NCBI GenBank assembly: GCA_944325005.1
Contig: CALUYO010000017.1
Location: 1-34,102, forward strand
Direction: 5' to 3'
Origin: Candidatus Gastranaerophilales bacterium
GTDB lineage: Bacteria > Cyanobacteriota > Vampirovibrionia > Gastranaerophilales > Gastranaerophilaceae
DNA: 34,102 nucleotides
Below are positions 16,022-23,269 of this stretch, in pieces. A program made the position numbers and the translations under genes. Within the stretch, counting starts at the first letter, position 1, and the number at the start of each line of letters is the position of its first letter. Under the pieces are notes generated by a model that ran no database searches, was not told the DNA's origin, and worked only from the letters and a program-made list of their open reading frames with translations.

Positions 16022-17248
16022 ATGAAAACCAATAACATTAATAATATATCATTTACCAACTCAGGAAATATCGGAATAGGATTAAAAGCGGCAAGTAAAA
16101 TTATAAGTGTACAGGAAGGCGGTGCGGGGCTTTCTAATATAAGATTTATTCAGGACAGTGCAACCGGGCTTGTTCCAAAGGCTGTATTTGCAAGAAGTAA
16201 GGCAGATCTTGGGGAAAATACTTTTCTTGAACTCTCAGAATCTATACTTGTTTATTATTTTCCGGCACTTTTAGGGGAGGGAATTTTTAAAAAACTTTAT
16301 TCGCAAAAACTTCCTGCTGAATTGAAAAAACAAATTTCTACTCCTGCTTCCTGTTTGCTGAAATCTGGTAATCCAGCAAGCAAAAAACTTATGCCTGTAA
16401 AAGCTGCTCTTGCTTTAAGTGCCTTTGCAATTCCGCTTGTAGAATACACTCTTAACTACTTTAAAAATTTAATGACTTTAAAAGTATTTAAGCAGGCTGA
16501 TTTCGAAAATATTGCAAATTTAAATAAAAATAAATCAGAAAATAAAGAGCATGCTGAAAAAGTTGAAAAGAGTGCTAAAAAACATATTAAGCTTGCAGGA
16601 GGAATTTATGCCGGTTGTCTGGCCTTGAGTGCTCTGCTTTTGAGACGCGGCAAAAATTCTAAATTCCTGCAAAACTTATCTGAGATAATTCTTGCTCCGG
16701 GAACTAAATTGTTCAAAAATAATAAAAAGAAAGCAGACTTTTTGAATAAATATTTTAGTATTGATTTTGCAGATAATAACGGAAAACTGGCTTTGAGCAG
16801 AGGTCAGCTTACCTCATGCGTTCTTGTTGGCGGTGCGGGATATTTCGGGGCATCTAAAGATAGAGGAAAACAAAATTTTCTGGAAACATTATTCAGATAT
16901 CCGCTTGTAGGTTTTTACATTATCTGTGGAAATGAGCTTCTAGAAAAAGGGTTTAGAAAACTCCTTTATAAAAACAGAAAATGCAAAGAACTTATTAATG
17001 AAAAGCTGGAAGTCCCGCAGTTAAAAGATTTAAGAAAGATTGCAGAAACTTATGGCGATAAAGCTGATACAATGTATAAAAAACTTTTAAAACAAAAAGT
17101 TTTGATTGCCGGTCTGCCTTTATTATTTGGAATAGGTGTTATGGGCTTTTTTGTCGCAGGTTCATCAAATTTATTTACGAAATTCAGATATAACAGAGAA
17201 GAAAAAATAAAAGAGCAAACTAAAAATAAATCTCTTTCACAAGCATAA
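16022..17248 (+). CDS. Unknown membrane protein under the Trp attenuator
   Basis: A 408-aa protein of no family I recognise. It opens with 'MKTNNINNISFTNSGN', then has about five hydrophobic segments: about 122-145 (LMPVKAALALSAFAIPLVEY), 190-208, 258-272, 286-302 and 358-380 (LIAGLPLLFGIGVMGFFVAG), separated by Lys-rich loops. It contains no tryptophan. AAAGGA lies 8 nt before the ATG. The upstream attenuator suggests it is made when charged tRNA-Trp is scarce, so a transport or salvage role is conceivable, but nothing in the sequence proves it. Its 3' end overlaps the convergent kinase gene by 29 bp. Confidence 0.75.
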   Translation: MKTNNINNISFTNSGNIGIGLKAASKIISVQEGGAGLSNIRFIQDSATGLVPKAVFARSKADLGENTFLELSESILVYYFPALLGEGIFKKLYSQKLPAELKKQISTPASCLLKSGNPASKKLMPVKAALALSAFAIPLVEYTLNYFKNLMTLKVFKQADFENIANLNKNKSENKEHAEKVEKSAKKHIKLAGGIYAGCLALSALLLRRGKNSKFLQNLSEIILAPGTKLFKNNKKKADFLNKYFSIDFADNNGKLALSRGQLTSCVLVGGAGYFGASKDRGKQNFLETLFRYPLVGFYIICGNELLEKGFRKLLYKNRKCKELINEKLEVPQLKDLRKIAETYGDKADTMYKKLLKQKVLIAGLPLLFGIGVMGFFVAGSSNLFTKFRYNREEKIKEQTKNKSLSQA

Positions 17249-18107
17249 GAATCCGGTTTATAAATTGTCTGTATGCTGCTCTGTCAGCTTCGCCGGAAAG
17301 AATAATATCTGCTTTTGATGCTGTCGGATGAATATGTGTTTTTGCTTTATTAGATGCGTTTTCATAAACTTCATCGGCAGAATCTCCAAGACCTCGTTCT
17401 TCTGCTCTTCTGTAAAATCTTTCTTTTTGTATGCCGTGAGAAACATCTACGTAAATTTTGAAATCGAATGCATCCGCAATTTTGTCTGTTAGAGTGAAAA
17501 GCCCTTCCGAAATAATAATTTTTGATGGATAAGCAGGCTTAACATTATCATGTCTTATTGCTGTCCCTGACATATCATATTCGGGTAAAAGTACGGTGTT
17601 TCCGAATAACAGTGCTTTAATATGTTTTTTCATTAATTCTAATTCAAGTGCTTCCGGAACATCGAGGTCGTAGTGTTTGGCAAATTCTGCAAAACTTCCG
17701 GCTTGTTTTACCATATCCGAGCGGTCATAATAATAGTCATCCGTGTTAATTCTTGTAATTGCATTTTTTATACAGTATTTTTCTGCAAAATCCTGAATTG
17801 TATTTATAATATCAAGTGCAATAGTAGACTTTCCGCTGGCTGTTTCTCCTGCAATTCCTACAGAGCAGGATCTTGTAATGCCGTTAGATAAAAATAATGC
17901 CATTTTATGAATGGCGGAATTTTTAACTTTACGAAATATTGAATTATCAGAGTTCATTTCGTTAAAGAAAATCTGGTTTAATCTTTTTTCAATATATAGA
18001 AAACGATTATTTATACAGTCAGAATGAAGAAAACTTTGGCTATTTTTAATTTCTGTGTAATTTTTAGTTATAGTATTTTGCAATGTATAAATCCTTATCT
18101 TATGCAA
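17220..18107 (-). CDS. Uridine kinase-like P-loop kinase
   Basis: Up to 295 aa. Residues 84-95 (GIAGETASGKST) form a uridine kinase/phosphoribulokinase-type Walker A, followed by 'RINTDDYYYDRSDMV' (about 119-133), the 'DDYY' substrate region of uridine kinases, 'YDLDVPEALE', 'ISEGLFTL' (the Walker B-like 'EG' motif) and 'IYVDVSHGIQKERFYRRAEERG', the lid. It probably phosphorylates a nucleoside or similar alcohol with ATP in the cytosol. The first 75 residues are an unusual extension. The start is uncertain: TTG 18107 has no ribosome site, while TTG 18083 has AAGGA 8 nt upstream. The gene end overlaps the opposite-strand gene tail-to-tail. Confidence 0.8.
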   Translation of the reverse strand: MHKIRIYTLQNTITKNYTEIKNSQSFLHSDCINNRFLYIEKRLNQIFFNEMNSDNSIFRKVKNSAIHKMALFLSNGITRSCSVGIAGETASGKSTIALDIINTIQDFAEKYCIKNAITRINTDDYYYDRSDMVKQAGSFAEFAKHYDLDVPEALELELMKKHIKALLFGNTVLLPEYDMSGTAIRHDNVKPAYPSKIIISEGLFTLTDKIADAFDFKIYVDVSHGIQKERFYRRAEERGLGDSADEVYENASNKAKTHIHPTASKADIILSGEADRAAYRQFINRILMLVKEIYF

Positions 18108-18199
18108 TTAACACTCAAACAAAATTTTTTTTGCTGGCTGTTTTTTATATGTTATCAAAAATAAACAAAAAAAGAGCAAATTGTGTATAAATGTTAAAT

Positions 18200-18961
18200 T
18201 TATAATTTTTGATAAACGTGTTTAATAATCCGCATAAAATGATTTTCTTTTAGAAACCTGTCTATAAAAGTGTTTTTAGTATCATGTTCGCCAATTATAA
18301 ACAAGCTTCCTTTTTTCAGTTTATTAGCAGTTATTTTAACAAATCTTTCGACTGCGTCGTTTTCAAAGTAGCCTAAAACATTCCTGCACATCAATATTGT
18401 GTCTGAGTTGTCATTTAGATTTGCCAGTATATTAAACATATCGGCTCTTTCAAATTGAACTCTGTTGCGCAGTATATTTGAAGCCTTTAGAGTCTTTTGA
18501 TTTTGTAATTTTATATCGTCTTTAATATTTAGTTTTTGGGTAGTATCTGTAAAATATTTTGTATAATCGTCAGAATTTATTTGGAGATTCATTCTGTCAG
18601 TAAGACATGTGTTTATATATCCGCTTCTTGCAGCGTTTACAATTTCTTCATCAATGTCATAAGCTTTTATCGGGAAGAATTTCTCTGCGTTTTTTTCAGG
18701 GTAATTTTCTAATAATGAGATAATCTTTGTATAAGCTTCTGAACCGTCTGACGATGCAAACTGTATAATATTAACTCTCTCTTTATTGCAGAAGTGCTGT
18801 TTTTCATATTTCGCAAGCCTTTCCCAATCAACATCATCCCGAAAAAGCCAGCTGTTTGTACCAAATTCTTCACCATTTTCAGATTTATAGTACCTTCCTG
18901 TTGTCCCGAATGAAATTTTGGCTATCTGTGGCTGTATATGTGTAATTGTATTTATTTTCAT
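18200..18961 (-). CDS. CheR-like SAM-dependent methyltransferase
   Basis: A 253-aa protein whose core matches the CheR methyltransferase fold. A glycine-poor motif I 'IQFASSDGSEAYT' (66-78) stands where CheR has CSTGEEPYS. It is followed by 'AYDIDEEIVNAARSGYI' (100-116, equivalent to ATDID...ARAG.Y) and 'ILMCRNVLGYF' (the CRNVLIYF motif), with a C-terminal 'LKKGSLFIIGEHD'. The N-terminal CheR alpha-helical domain is replaced by about 40 residues starting MKINTITHIQ and including 'KISFGTTG'. No other chemotaxis gene is in the window, so a receptor-methylating role is doubtful; it may modify another protein or small molecule. No ribosome site is visible. Confidence 0.75.
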   Translation of the reverse strand: MKINTITHIQPQIAKISFGTTGRYYKSENGEEFGTNSWLFRDDVDWERLAKYEKQHFCNKERVNIIQFASSDGSEAYTKIISLLENYPEKNAEKFFPIKAYDIDEEIVNAARSGYINTCLTDRMNLQINSDDYTKYFTDTTQKLNIKDDIKLQNQKTLKASNILRNRVQFERADMFNILANLNDNSDTILMCRNVLGYFENDAVERFVKITANKLKKGSLFIIGEHDTKNTFIDRFLKENHFMRIIKHVYQKL

Positions 18962-19002
18962 ATAAATACAGAAAACTTAAAAGTAAGTTTTTTTGCTACA
19001 TA

Positions 19003-19039
19003 AGAAAAAATAAAAAGACACCTGATGAGATGTCCTTTT
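19003..19039 (-). terminator. Terminator of tRNA-Leu
   Basis: Read on the minus strand, a 9-bp stem (19031-19039 with 19012-19020, one G-U) with a 10-nt loop is followed by a T-rich tail. It lies 4 bp after the tRNA end. Confidence 0.75.
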
Positions 19040-19042
19040 ATT

Positions 19043-19126
19043 TGCCGAAGGCCGGACTCGAACCGGCACGTGGTTGCCCACACAAGATTTTGAGTCTAGC
19101 ACGTCTACCAATTTCATCACTTCGGC
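19043..19126 (-). tRNA. tRNA-Leu(CAA)
   Basis: An 84-nt tRNA reading UUG. The acceptor GCCGAAG pairs with CTTCGGC, discriminator A. The D-loop has GGTAGAC, the anticodon loop CTCAAAA gives CAA, a class II long variable arm is present, and the T-arm is CCGG-TTCGAGT-CCGG. One U-U mismatch sits in the anticodon stem. CCA is not encoded. Confidence 0.95.
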
Positions 19127-19149
19127 ATAAATTAAATTGTCATATATTT

Positions 19150-19177
19150 ATGATATCAGAAAAATTTCAAATTTCAA
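19150..19177 (-). promoter_or_regulatory. Promoter of tRNA-Leu
   Basis: On the minus strand: TTGAAA (19177-19172), a 16-bp spacer and TATCAT (19155-19150) with an extended TG. The start site is near 19143, about 16 nt before the tRNA. Confidence 0.55.
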
Positions 19178-19238
19178 ATAAAATTTTTAAAATTTTTCTA
19201 ATAATCCTGTTTTTTTTAGGCGGATTAATTAAATAAAA

Positions 19239-19267
19239 TTGTTTAATATTTAAAATACATATATAAA
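19239..19267 (+). promoter_or_regulatory. Promoter of the secreted-protein gene
   Basis: TTGTTT (19239-19244), a 17-bp spacer and TATAAA (19262-19267). The start site is near 19274, just before the GAGGA ribosome site of the gene at 19285. Confidence 0.5.
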
Positions 19268-19284
19268 TAGAGAAAAGAGGATTT

Positions 19285-20067
19285 ATGAAACAATTTCTTA
19301 TTTGTTTGTTTTTATTGCATATTTTCTGTGTCCCAGTGAATTCTGCTGTTATGGAAGGCGGTGTTTCAAAGACAGGTGTCGGCAATTCAAGCAGAATAGT
19401 TGATAATGCTACTAATATGCCCGTTGCGGGTGCAAAGGTAAGCTTGCCTAAAAATAATTATACAACATATTCTGATGCTCAGGGCGGTTTTAATCTCAAT
19501 ACAGAAATTAAGGATCCTACTATTATGTCAGTTGAAAAAGACGGCTACAGGCCTTTTTCACTTACTATTAATGAAAAAATGGCTTCAAAGCCTATTGTTG
19601 TCGGAATTGAAAAAAGTGATATTCAAGATGTAATTATTTCTTCTGAGATGTTTCATTTGGGGGATGATAATTTTTCTGCTTCTTCTGCAAATTCCGGTGA
19701 ATTTAAAGGAAAGTCAATAGGCCCTTTTTTCTCAAAGTCATTTAAAATTGCTGGTAATGCTTTATCAAAAAAAAATTATCTGGTAATTGGTTCGATAATT
19801 GGTATTGATACGCTTATGGCAAAAAAAATGAGGCAAAATTCTATTGTTAACTCTTTTTCAAGCCCGCCTGAGGTTTATTTTAACGGTTCAAAGATTGCAG
19901 AAATACAATTGAATGGAGACGGGCAAAGAATAAAAATCCCTAATCATTTATTGCGCCCCGGACAACTGAATGAAGTTACTATTAAAACGGGACGAAATTT
20001 AAAACAAACTGCTTATATTGATTATGACGACATTGAGTTTATGAATTTGACAATTCAATCAGAATAA
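19285..20067 (+). CDS. Secreted protein with carboxypeptidase-regulatory-like domain
   Basis: A 260-aa protein with a clear signal peptide (MKQFLICLFLLHIFCVPVNSA, cut after about residue 21). Residues about 35-105 look like the beta-sandwich of the CarboxypepD_reg/Cna-B-like group: 'VDNATNMPVAGAKVSLPKN', 'TYSDAQGGFNL' and 'SVEKDGYRPFSLTI' follow the usual 'modification, aGg, F.l, v...GY' pattern. The rest (about 165-260) may be a second beta-domain. Such domains are extracellular adhesion or scaffold modules. AGAGGA lies 5 nt before the ATG. A9 (19767-19775) and A8 runs lie within the coding region. The function is unassigned. Confidence 0.75.
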   Translation: MKQFLICLFLLHIFCVPVNSAVMEGGVSKTGVGNSSRIVDNATNMPVAGAKVSLPKNNYTTYSDAQGGFNLNTEIKDPTIMSVEKDGYRPFSLTINEKMASKPIVVGIEKSDIQDVIISSEMFHLGDDNFSASSANSGEFKGKSIGPFFSKSFKIAGNALSKKNYLVIGSIIGIDTLMAKKMRQNSIVNSFSSPPEVYFNGSKIAEIQLNGDGQRIKIPNHLLRPGQLNEVTIKTGRNLKQTAYIDYDDIEFMNLTIQSE

Positions 20068-20068
20068 T

Positions 20069-20096
20069 AAAAAACGACTTTCGGGTAAAAAGTCGT
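20069..20096 (-). terminator. Rho-independent terminator (minus strand)
   Basis: A 7-8-bp stem (20074-20080 with 20090-20096) followed on the minus strand by a T run (complement of A at 20069-20073). It is 134 nt beyond the stop of the minus-strand gene at 20230 and 1 nt after the stop of the plus-strand gene. Confidence 0.75.
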
Positions 20097-20125
20097 AAGA
20101 TCAAGGAAACAAAATTTTATTTTAA

Positions 20126-20225
20126 ATGCATAGAGATAAGATTTTAAAAACTCGTATGCATAGTATAATGTGTGCTGCAAAGATATATAAATTATTTTAT
20201 TACCATGCTTCTTGACATCTTTGCA
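20126..20225 (-). other. Structured 3' region with two inverted repeats
   Basis: Between the gene at 20230 and its terminator, the minus strand can form a 9-bp hairpin (20217-20225 with 20176-20184, 32-nt loop) and a 7-bp hairpin (20155-20161 with 20126-20132). No convincing ORF lies here. It may be a structured 3' UTR or a small RNA released from it. Confidence 0.35.
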
Positions 20226-20229
20226 TTTA

Positions 20230-21282
20230 TTAGCCGAATGTTTTGAATGTAGATTCAGTGTTCTTTTCAATAACTTTTTGAACTGCATCCATTTCTGTTT
20301 GAATTGCATCCTGTTCAGTATCTAACTGTTTCAAGCGTAATTCAAGATTTTTATCTTCAGCCTGAACTATTTCAATTTTTGCATTAATATTCTGAATTGA
20401 TTGATCATATTCATATTTATCATATTCGTACTGGTTCATTGCATCATCGTAAGCAGCCTGATCCGTTACGGTATTTGTTGTTACTGCATAAGTAACTTCT
20501 GAGTCTTCACCCGGATTAAGTGTGATATTGATGATACGACCTGTTGAATCTTGTTCTAAACGTGCTGTAACTCCTTTAATTTCTTCAGTTTCTTTGGCAG
20601 AGCCCACAGTATATGTAGGAATATTGCTCTGTGAAGCGCCGTTTTCATTATAAATTGCATTATCAAGAACATCTTTTTTTACGAAATACGGAGACCATGT
20701 TCCTGTAGATGTATTTTGAACATATCTTACCATCCATTCTGCATCGCCATATTTGCTGTTTAATTGTTCAATGTATTGGTCTTCTTCTGCTTCAAGGTTT
20801 TTAATTTGTTCAGCAGATAATGTTTTCAGATAGGGGTCTGTACCTGTATATTTTCCTTCAGCGTCAACCGGAATTGTATCCCCTAAGCCGCGTAGTTCTT
20901 GTCCGCCTACATAGTATGTATAGTTCGGAGTATCTTCTGTACCTGTATTAACTCTTGTATAGATAGAAGGTGCAGCTGAAACTACTGCAAAATCATTTGT
21001 CCAGCTTGTTGTGTAACTTATTAAATAAGTACCATCCGGTTGTGCTATAAGAGAGCTGATAGAATTGCTTAATGAGCCGTCAGTAAATGTATAAGTAGTT
21101 TTTGTGTAATCTGCAACTGACGGTGGCACCGGAACTGTCATACCAAGCAGCTGATTATAGTAGTTGGCTGATTGATTTCCCAGAGTAGTTCTTTGTTGGT
21201 TAATCTGTTGCCCTTCATATTCAGTATTTGATTTTCTGGCGGTAAGACCTAAAAATCTTGCCTGAGATGCTGCCATACCCAT
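20230..21282 (-). CDS. Unknown coiled-coil protein with MGMAASQARFLGLTARK N-terminus
   Basis: A 350-aa protein with no signal peptide or membrane span. The N-terminus (MGMAASQARFLGLTARK, then 'EYEGQQINQQRTTLGNQSA', 1-40) is an amphipathic helix. A Tyr/Thr-rich beta-like region (about 60-265) follows. The C-terminus (about 270-345, 'NLELRLKQLDTEQDAIQTEM', 'VIEKNTESTFKTF') is a coiled coil. Helices at both ends around a variable centre recall secreted filament or hook-associated proteins, but I have no firm family and no flagellar genes are nearby. From memory, similar N-termini occur in this lineage; not verified. AAAGGGA lies upstream of the ATG, with its own promoter and a leader of about 60 nt. 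Confidence 0.7.
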   Translation of the reverse strand: MGMAASQARFLGLTARKSNTEYEGQQINQQRTTLGNQSANYYNQLLGMTVPVPPSVADYTKTTYTFTDGSLSNSISSLIAQPDGTYLISYTTSWTNDFAVVSAAPSIYTRVNTGTEDTPNYTYYVGGQELRGLGDTIPVDAEGKYTGTDPYLKTLSAEQIKNLEAEEDQYIEQLNSKYGDAEWMVRYVQNTSTGTWSPYFVKKDVLDNAIYNENGASQSNIPTYTVGSAKETEEIKGVTARLEQDSTGRIINITLNPGEDSEVTYAVTTNTVTDQAAYDDAMNQYEYDKYEYDQSIQNINAKIEIVQAEDKNLELRLKQLDTEQDAIQTEMDAVQKVIEKNTESTFKTFG

Positions 21283-21350
21283 GACGTTTTCCCTTTCGCT
21301 TTGTTTCCTTGTGATTTTGTATACGGCATAACAAAAAGAAATCTTTAATT

Positions 21351-21379
21351 ATTATAACAAAAAACTTAACAATTCTTAA
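21351..21379 (-). promoter_or_regulatory. Promoter of the coiled-coil protein gene
   Basis: On the minus strand: TTAAGA (21379-21374), a 17-bp spacer and a perfect TATAAT (21356-21351) with an extended TG. The start site is near 21344. Confidence 0.6.
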
Positions 21380-21430
21380 TAAAAATCATTCAAATGTACT
21401 ACTAATGAATGGAAAAATCATTAATTTTAC

Positions 21431-22672
21431 CTACTTTAGAAGCTTTTTTAATTTTTCTATTACGTATTCCATTGCACCCTGCTGTGAAGCAAAAACTGTT
21501 TTACAGTCATTGCAACTCTGGATGTAAAACTCTTTATCAGATAGGAGTTTGTGCATATAATCCGTTAATTCCTGCGGTGTTTTTACTACTTTCCCGGCTT
21601 TAGTACGCGATAAAATCCAGTAAATATCCCTGAAATTATGAATTGAAGGCCCTGAAATGACTGGCTTATTATAAACAACAGCTTCAAGAGGGTTATGACC
21701 GCCGGTTTTATTGAAGCTTCCTCCGATAAATGCAAAGTCGCATATTTGATACATTTTGCTCAGTTCTCCAAGAGTATCAAGTATAACTATTTCATTGTCC
21801 GCAAAAGTATTATTCTGGGACCTTAAACCATATGGAAGAGCTGTTTTTTCAGCTAATTCTTTAATGTTATTTACTCTTGTAAGGTGGCGCGGCGCCAGAA
21901 GTAATTTGATATCAGCAAATTCTTGCTTTAATTTTTTGAAAGCTGATAATATTATTTCATCTTCACCTTTATGCGTGCTTCCGGCAATTATTATTCTGCT
22001 CGTACCCTTTCCGATTTCAATATCCGCATCAATTCTTTTTACATCAAATTTAAGATTTTTCATAACATGCGTTTTTTCTGCCGGAGAGCCTATTTTTATG
22101 AATTTTTCTTTATCTTCTTCGCTTTGAGTCAAAACTTCCGTATAATTTTTGAAAAGTTCTTTAAAGAATCCCTTCAGCATACGGTAGCTTTTAAAAGTAG
22201 AATCTGATATTCTACCATTAATAACAAATAGCGGTATGTTTCTTTTTTTACAATAAGCAGAAAAAGTGGGCCATAATTCCGTTTCGGCAATTAACACAAC
22301 AGACGGTCTTATTTTTTTCAAAAAAAGCGTTACGCACAAAGTTGCGTCAAACGGGAAATATGTAATAAAATCTGCAATATTATCATATTTTTTATGTGCT
22401 ATTTCCTGCCCTGTCTTGGTGCCGGTGGTCACAACTATTTTATAATCAGGAAAAATTTCTTTTGTCTTTTTTATAAGATTTTCAAGAGCAATAACTTCTC
22501 CAACAGAAACTCCATGATACATTATTACTTTATCTCCAAGCTGCGGAGCGGTAAATCTTCCGAGTTTTTCCTTCCATCCCGGCAGAAATTTGCCGCGACA
22601 TGCCCTTACAATGGCGTATACTGGTAATATTAAGAAAAATAGAATTGTTGATAATATTCGATAAATAAACAT
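21431..22672 (-). CDS. waaA: 3-deoxy-D-manno-octulosonic acid (Kdo) transferase WaaA
   Basis: WaaA (KdtA) transfers Kdo from CMP-Kdo to lipid IVA on the cytoplasmic face of the inner membrane. 413 aa is the normal length. An N-terminal anchor (MFIYRILSTILFFLILPVYA) is followed by 'GKFLPGWKEKLGRF', 'MYHGVSVGEVIALENLI' (about 51-67) with the catalytic Glu, 'VTTGTKTGQEIA', 'LIAETELWPTF' (about 125-135), 'FVINGRISDSTFKSY' and 'FIGGSFNKTGGHNPLEAV' in the donor site. It confirms the lipid A pathway seen at 7230-9165. No ribosome site precedes the ATG, and the promoter predicts a 5' UTR of about 5 nt. Divergent from folK. Confidence 0.96.
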   Translation of the reverse strand: MFIYRILSTILFFLILPVYAIVRACRGKFLPGWKEKLGRFTAPQLGDKVIMYHGVSVGEVIALENLIKKTKEIFPDYKIVVTTGTKTGQEIAHKKYDNIADFITYFPFDATLCVTLFLKKIRPSVVLIAETELWPTFSAYCKKRNIPLFVINGRISDSTFKSYRMLKGFFKELFKNYTEVLTQSEEDKEKFIKIGSPAEKTHVMKNLKFDVKRIDADIEIGKGTSRIIIAGSTHKGEDEIILSAFKKLKQEFADIKLLLAPRHLTRVNNIKELAEKTALPYGLRSQNNTFADNEIVILDTLGELSKMYQICDFAFIGGSFNKTGGHNPLEAVVYNKPVISGPSIHNFRDIYWILSRTKAGKVVKTPQELTDYMHKLLSDKEFYIQSCNDCKTVFASQQGAMEYVIEKLKKLLK

Positions 22673-22683
22673 AATTTAGTTTG

Positions 22684-22712
22684 ATTATATAATAAAAAAA
22701 TAAGCTATACAA
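22684..22712 (-). promoter_or_regulatory. Promoter of waaA (near-leaderless)
   Basis: On the minus strand: TTGTAT (22712-22707), a 17-bp spacer and a perfect TATAAT (22689-22684). The expected start site is about 5 nt before the ATG (22672), with no ribosome site between. Confidence 0.6.
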
Positions 22713-22726
22713 ATTAAACTTTTATA

Positions 22727-22755
22727 TTGACAATGCATGGCAAAAATTTTAAAAT
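22727..22755 (+). promoter_or_regulatory. Promoter of folK (near-leaderless)
   Basis: A perfect TTGACA (22727-22732), a 17-bp spacer and TAAAAT (22750-22755). The start site falls at 22762-22763, the ATG of folK. This promoter is why upstream in-frame starts were rejected. Confidence 0.65.
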
Positions 22756-22762
22756 GCTGTAT

Positions 22763-23269
22763 ATGGCAATAGTATATTTAAGTTTAGGCTCAAATTTCGG
22801 TGATCGTATAGGGTATGTTCAGCAGGCTACAAGTTTACTTAGTGCCTCAGAAAATATTAACCTGATCAGGACATCTGCTTTTTATGAAACAGAACCGTGG
22901 GGGATGGATTCTGAAAATTGGTTTGTAAATGCTGTAGTTGAAATTAAAACCGGTCTGTCTCCTCAAAAACTGTTAGAAGAATGTCAGAGAATAGAAAATC
23001 AGCTCGGGCGCAAGAGAACTAATGAAACGGCCTACTCAGACAGAACAATTGATATTGATATTCTGTTTTATAACAAAGATATTATTAATGATGAAAATCT
23101 TGTAATTCCGCATAAATTTGTACATTTGAGAGCGTTTACCCTTGTTCCGCTTCTGGAGTTAATCCCGAATTTTGAGCATCCTGTTTTACACAAAACAATC
23201 TCAGAATTGCACAGTGATTTGGAAAATCCGGAAATGGTATTTTTGTATGGTACAAGAGTTGAAATCTAA
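22763..23269 (+). CDS. folK: 6-hydroxymethyl-dihydropterin pyrophosphokinase FolK
   Basis: FolK (HPPK) transfers pyrophosphate from ATP to 6-hydroxymethyl-7,8-dihydropterin in folate synthesis. The protein from ATG 22763 is 168 aa, normal for the family. It starts MAIVYLSLGSNFGDR, the exact family opening, then 'SAFYETEPWGM', 'WFVNAVVEIKTGLSP', 'LGRKR' and 'YSDRTIDIDILFY', the diagnostic DRxIDID motif, with 'IPHKFVHLRAFTLVPLLEL'. The longer reading frame from TTG 22727 is unlikely since that TTG is part of the -35 box. The next gene starts inside its 3' end. Confidence 0.95.
   Translation: MAIVYLSLGSNFGDRIGYVQQATSLLSASENINLIRTSAFYETEPWGMDSENWFVNAVVEIKTGLSPQKLLEECQRIENQLGRKRTNETAYSDRTIDIDILFYNKDIINDENLVIPHKFVHLRAFTLVPLLELIPNFEHPVLHKTISELHSDLENPEMVFLYGTRVEI

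Noticed and set aside
20055-20309. 84-aa minus-strand ORF overlapping the end of the coiled-coil gene
   Set aside because: It overlaps a well-supported gene in another frame and contains the terminator; no ribosome site.
22727-22762. TTG start for folK
   Set aside because: The TTG is part of a perfect TTGACA -35 box, and the family N-terminus begins at ATG 22763.
23172-23246. ATG start for the flavoprotein deep inside folK
   Set aside because: It adds 25 non-family residues; the dinucleotide-binding motif begins shortly after ATG 23247.
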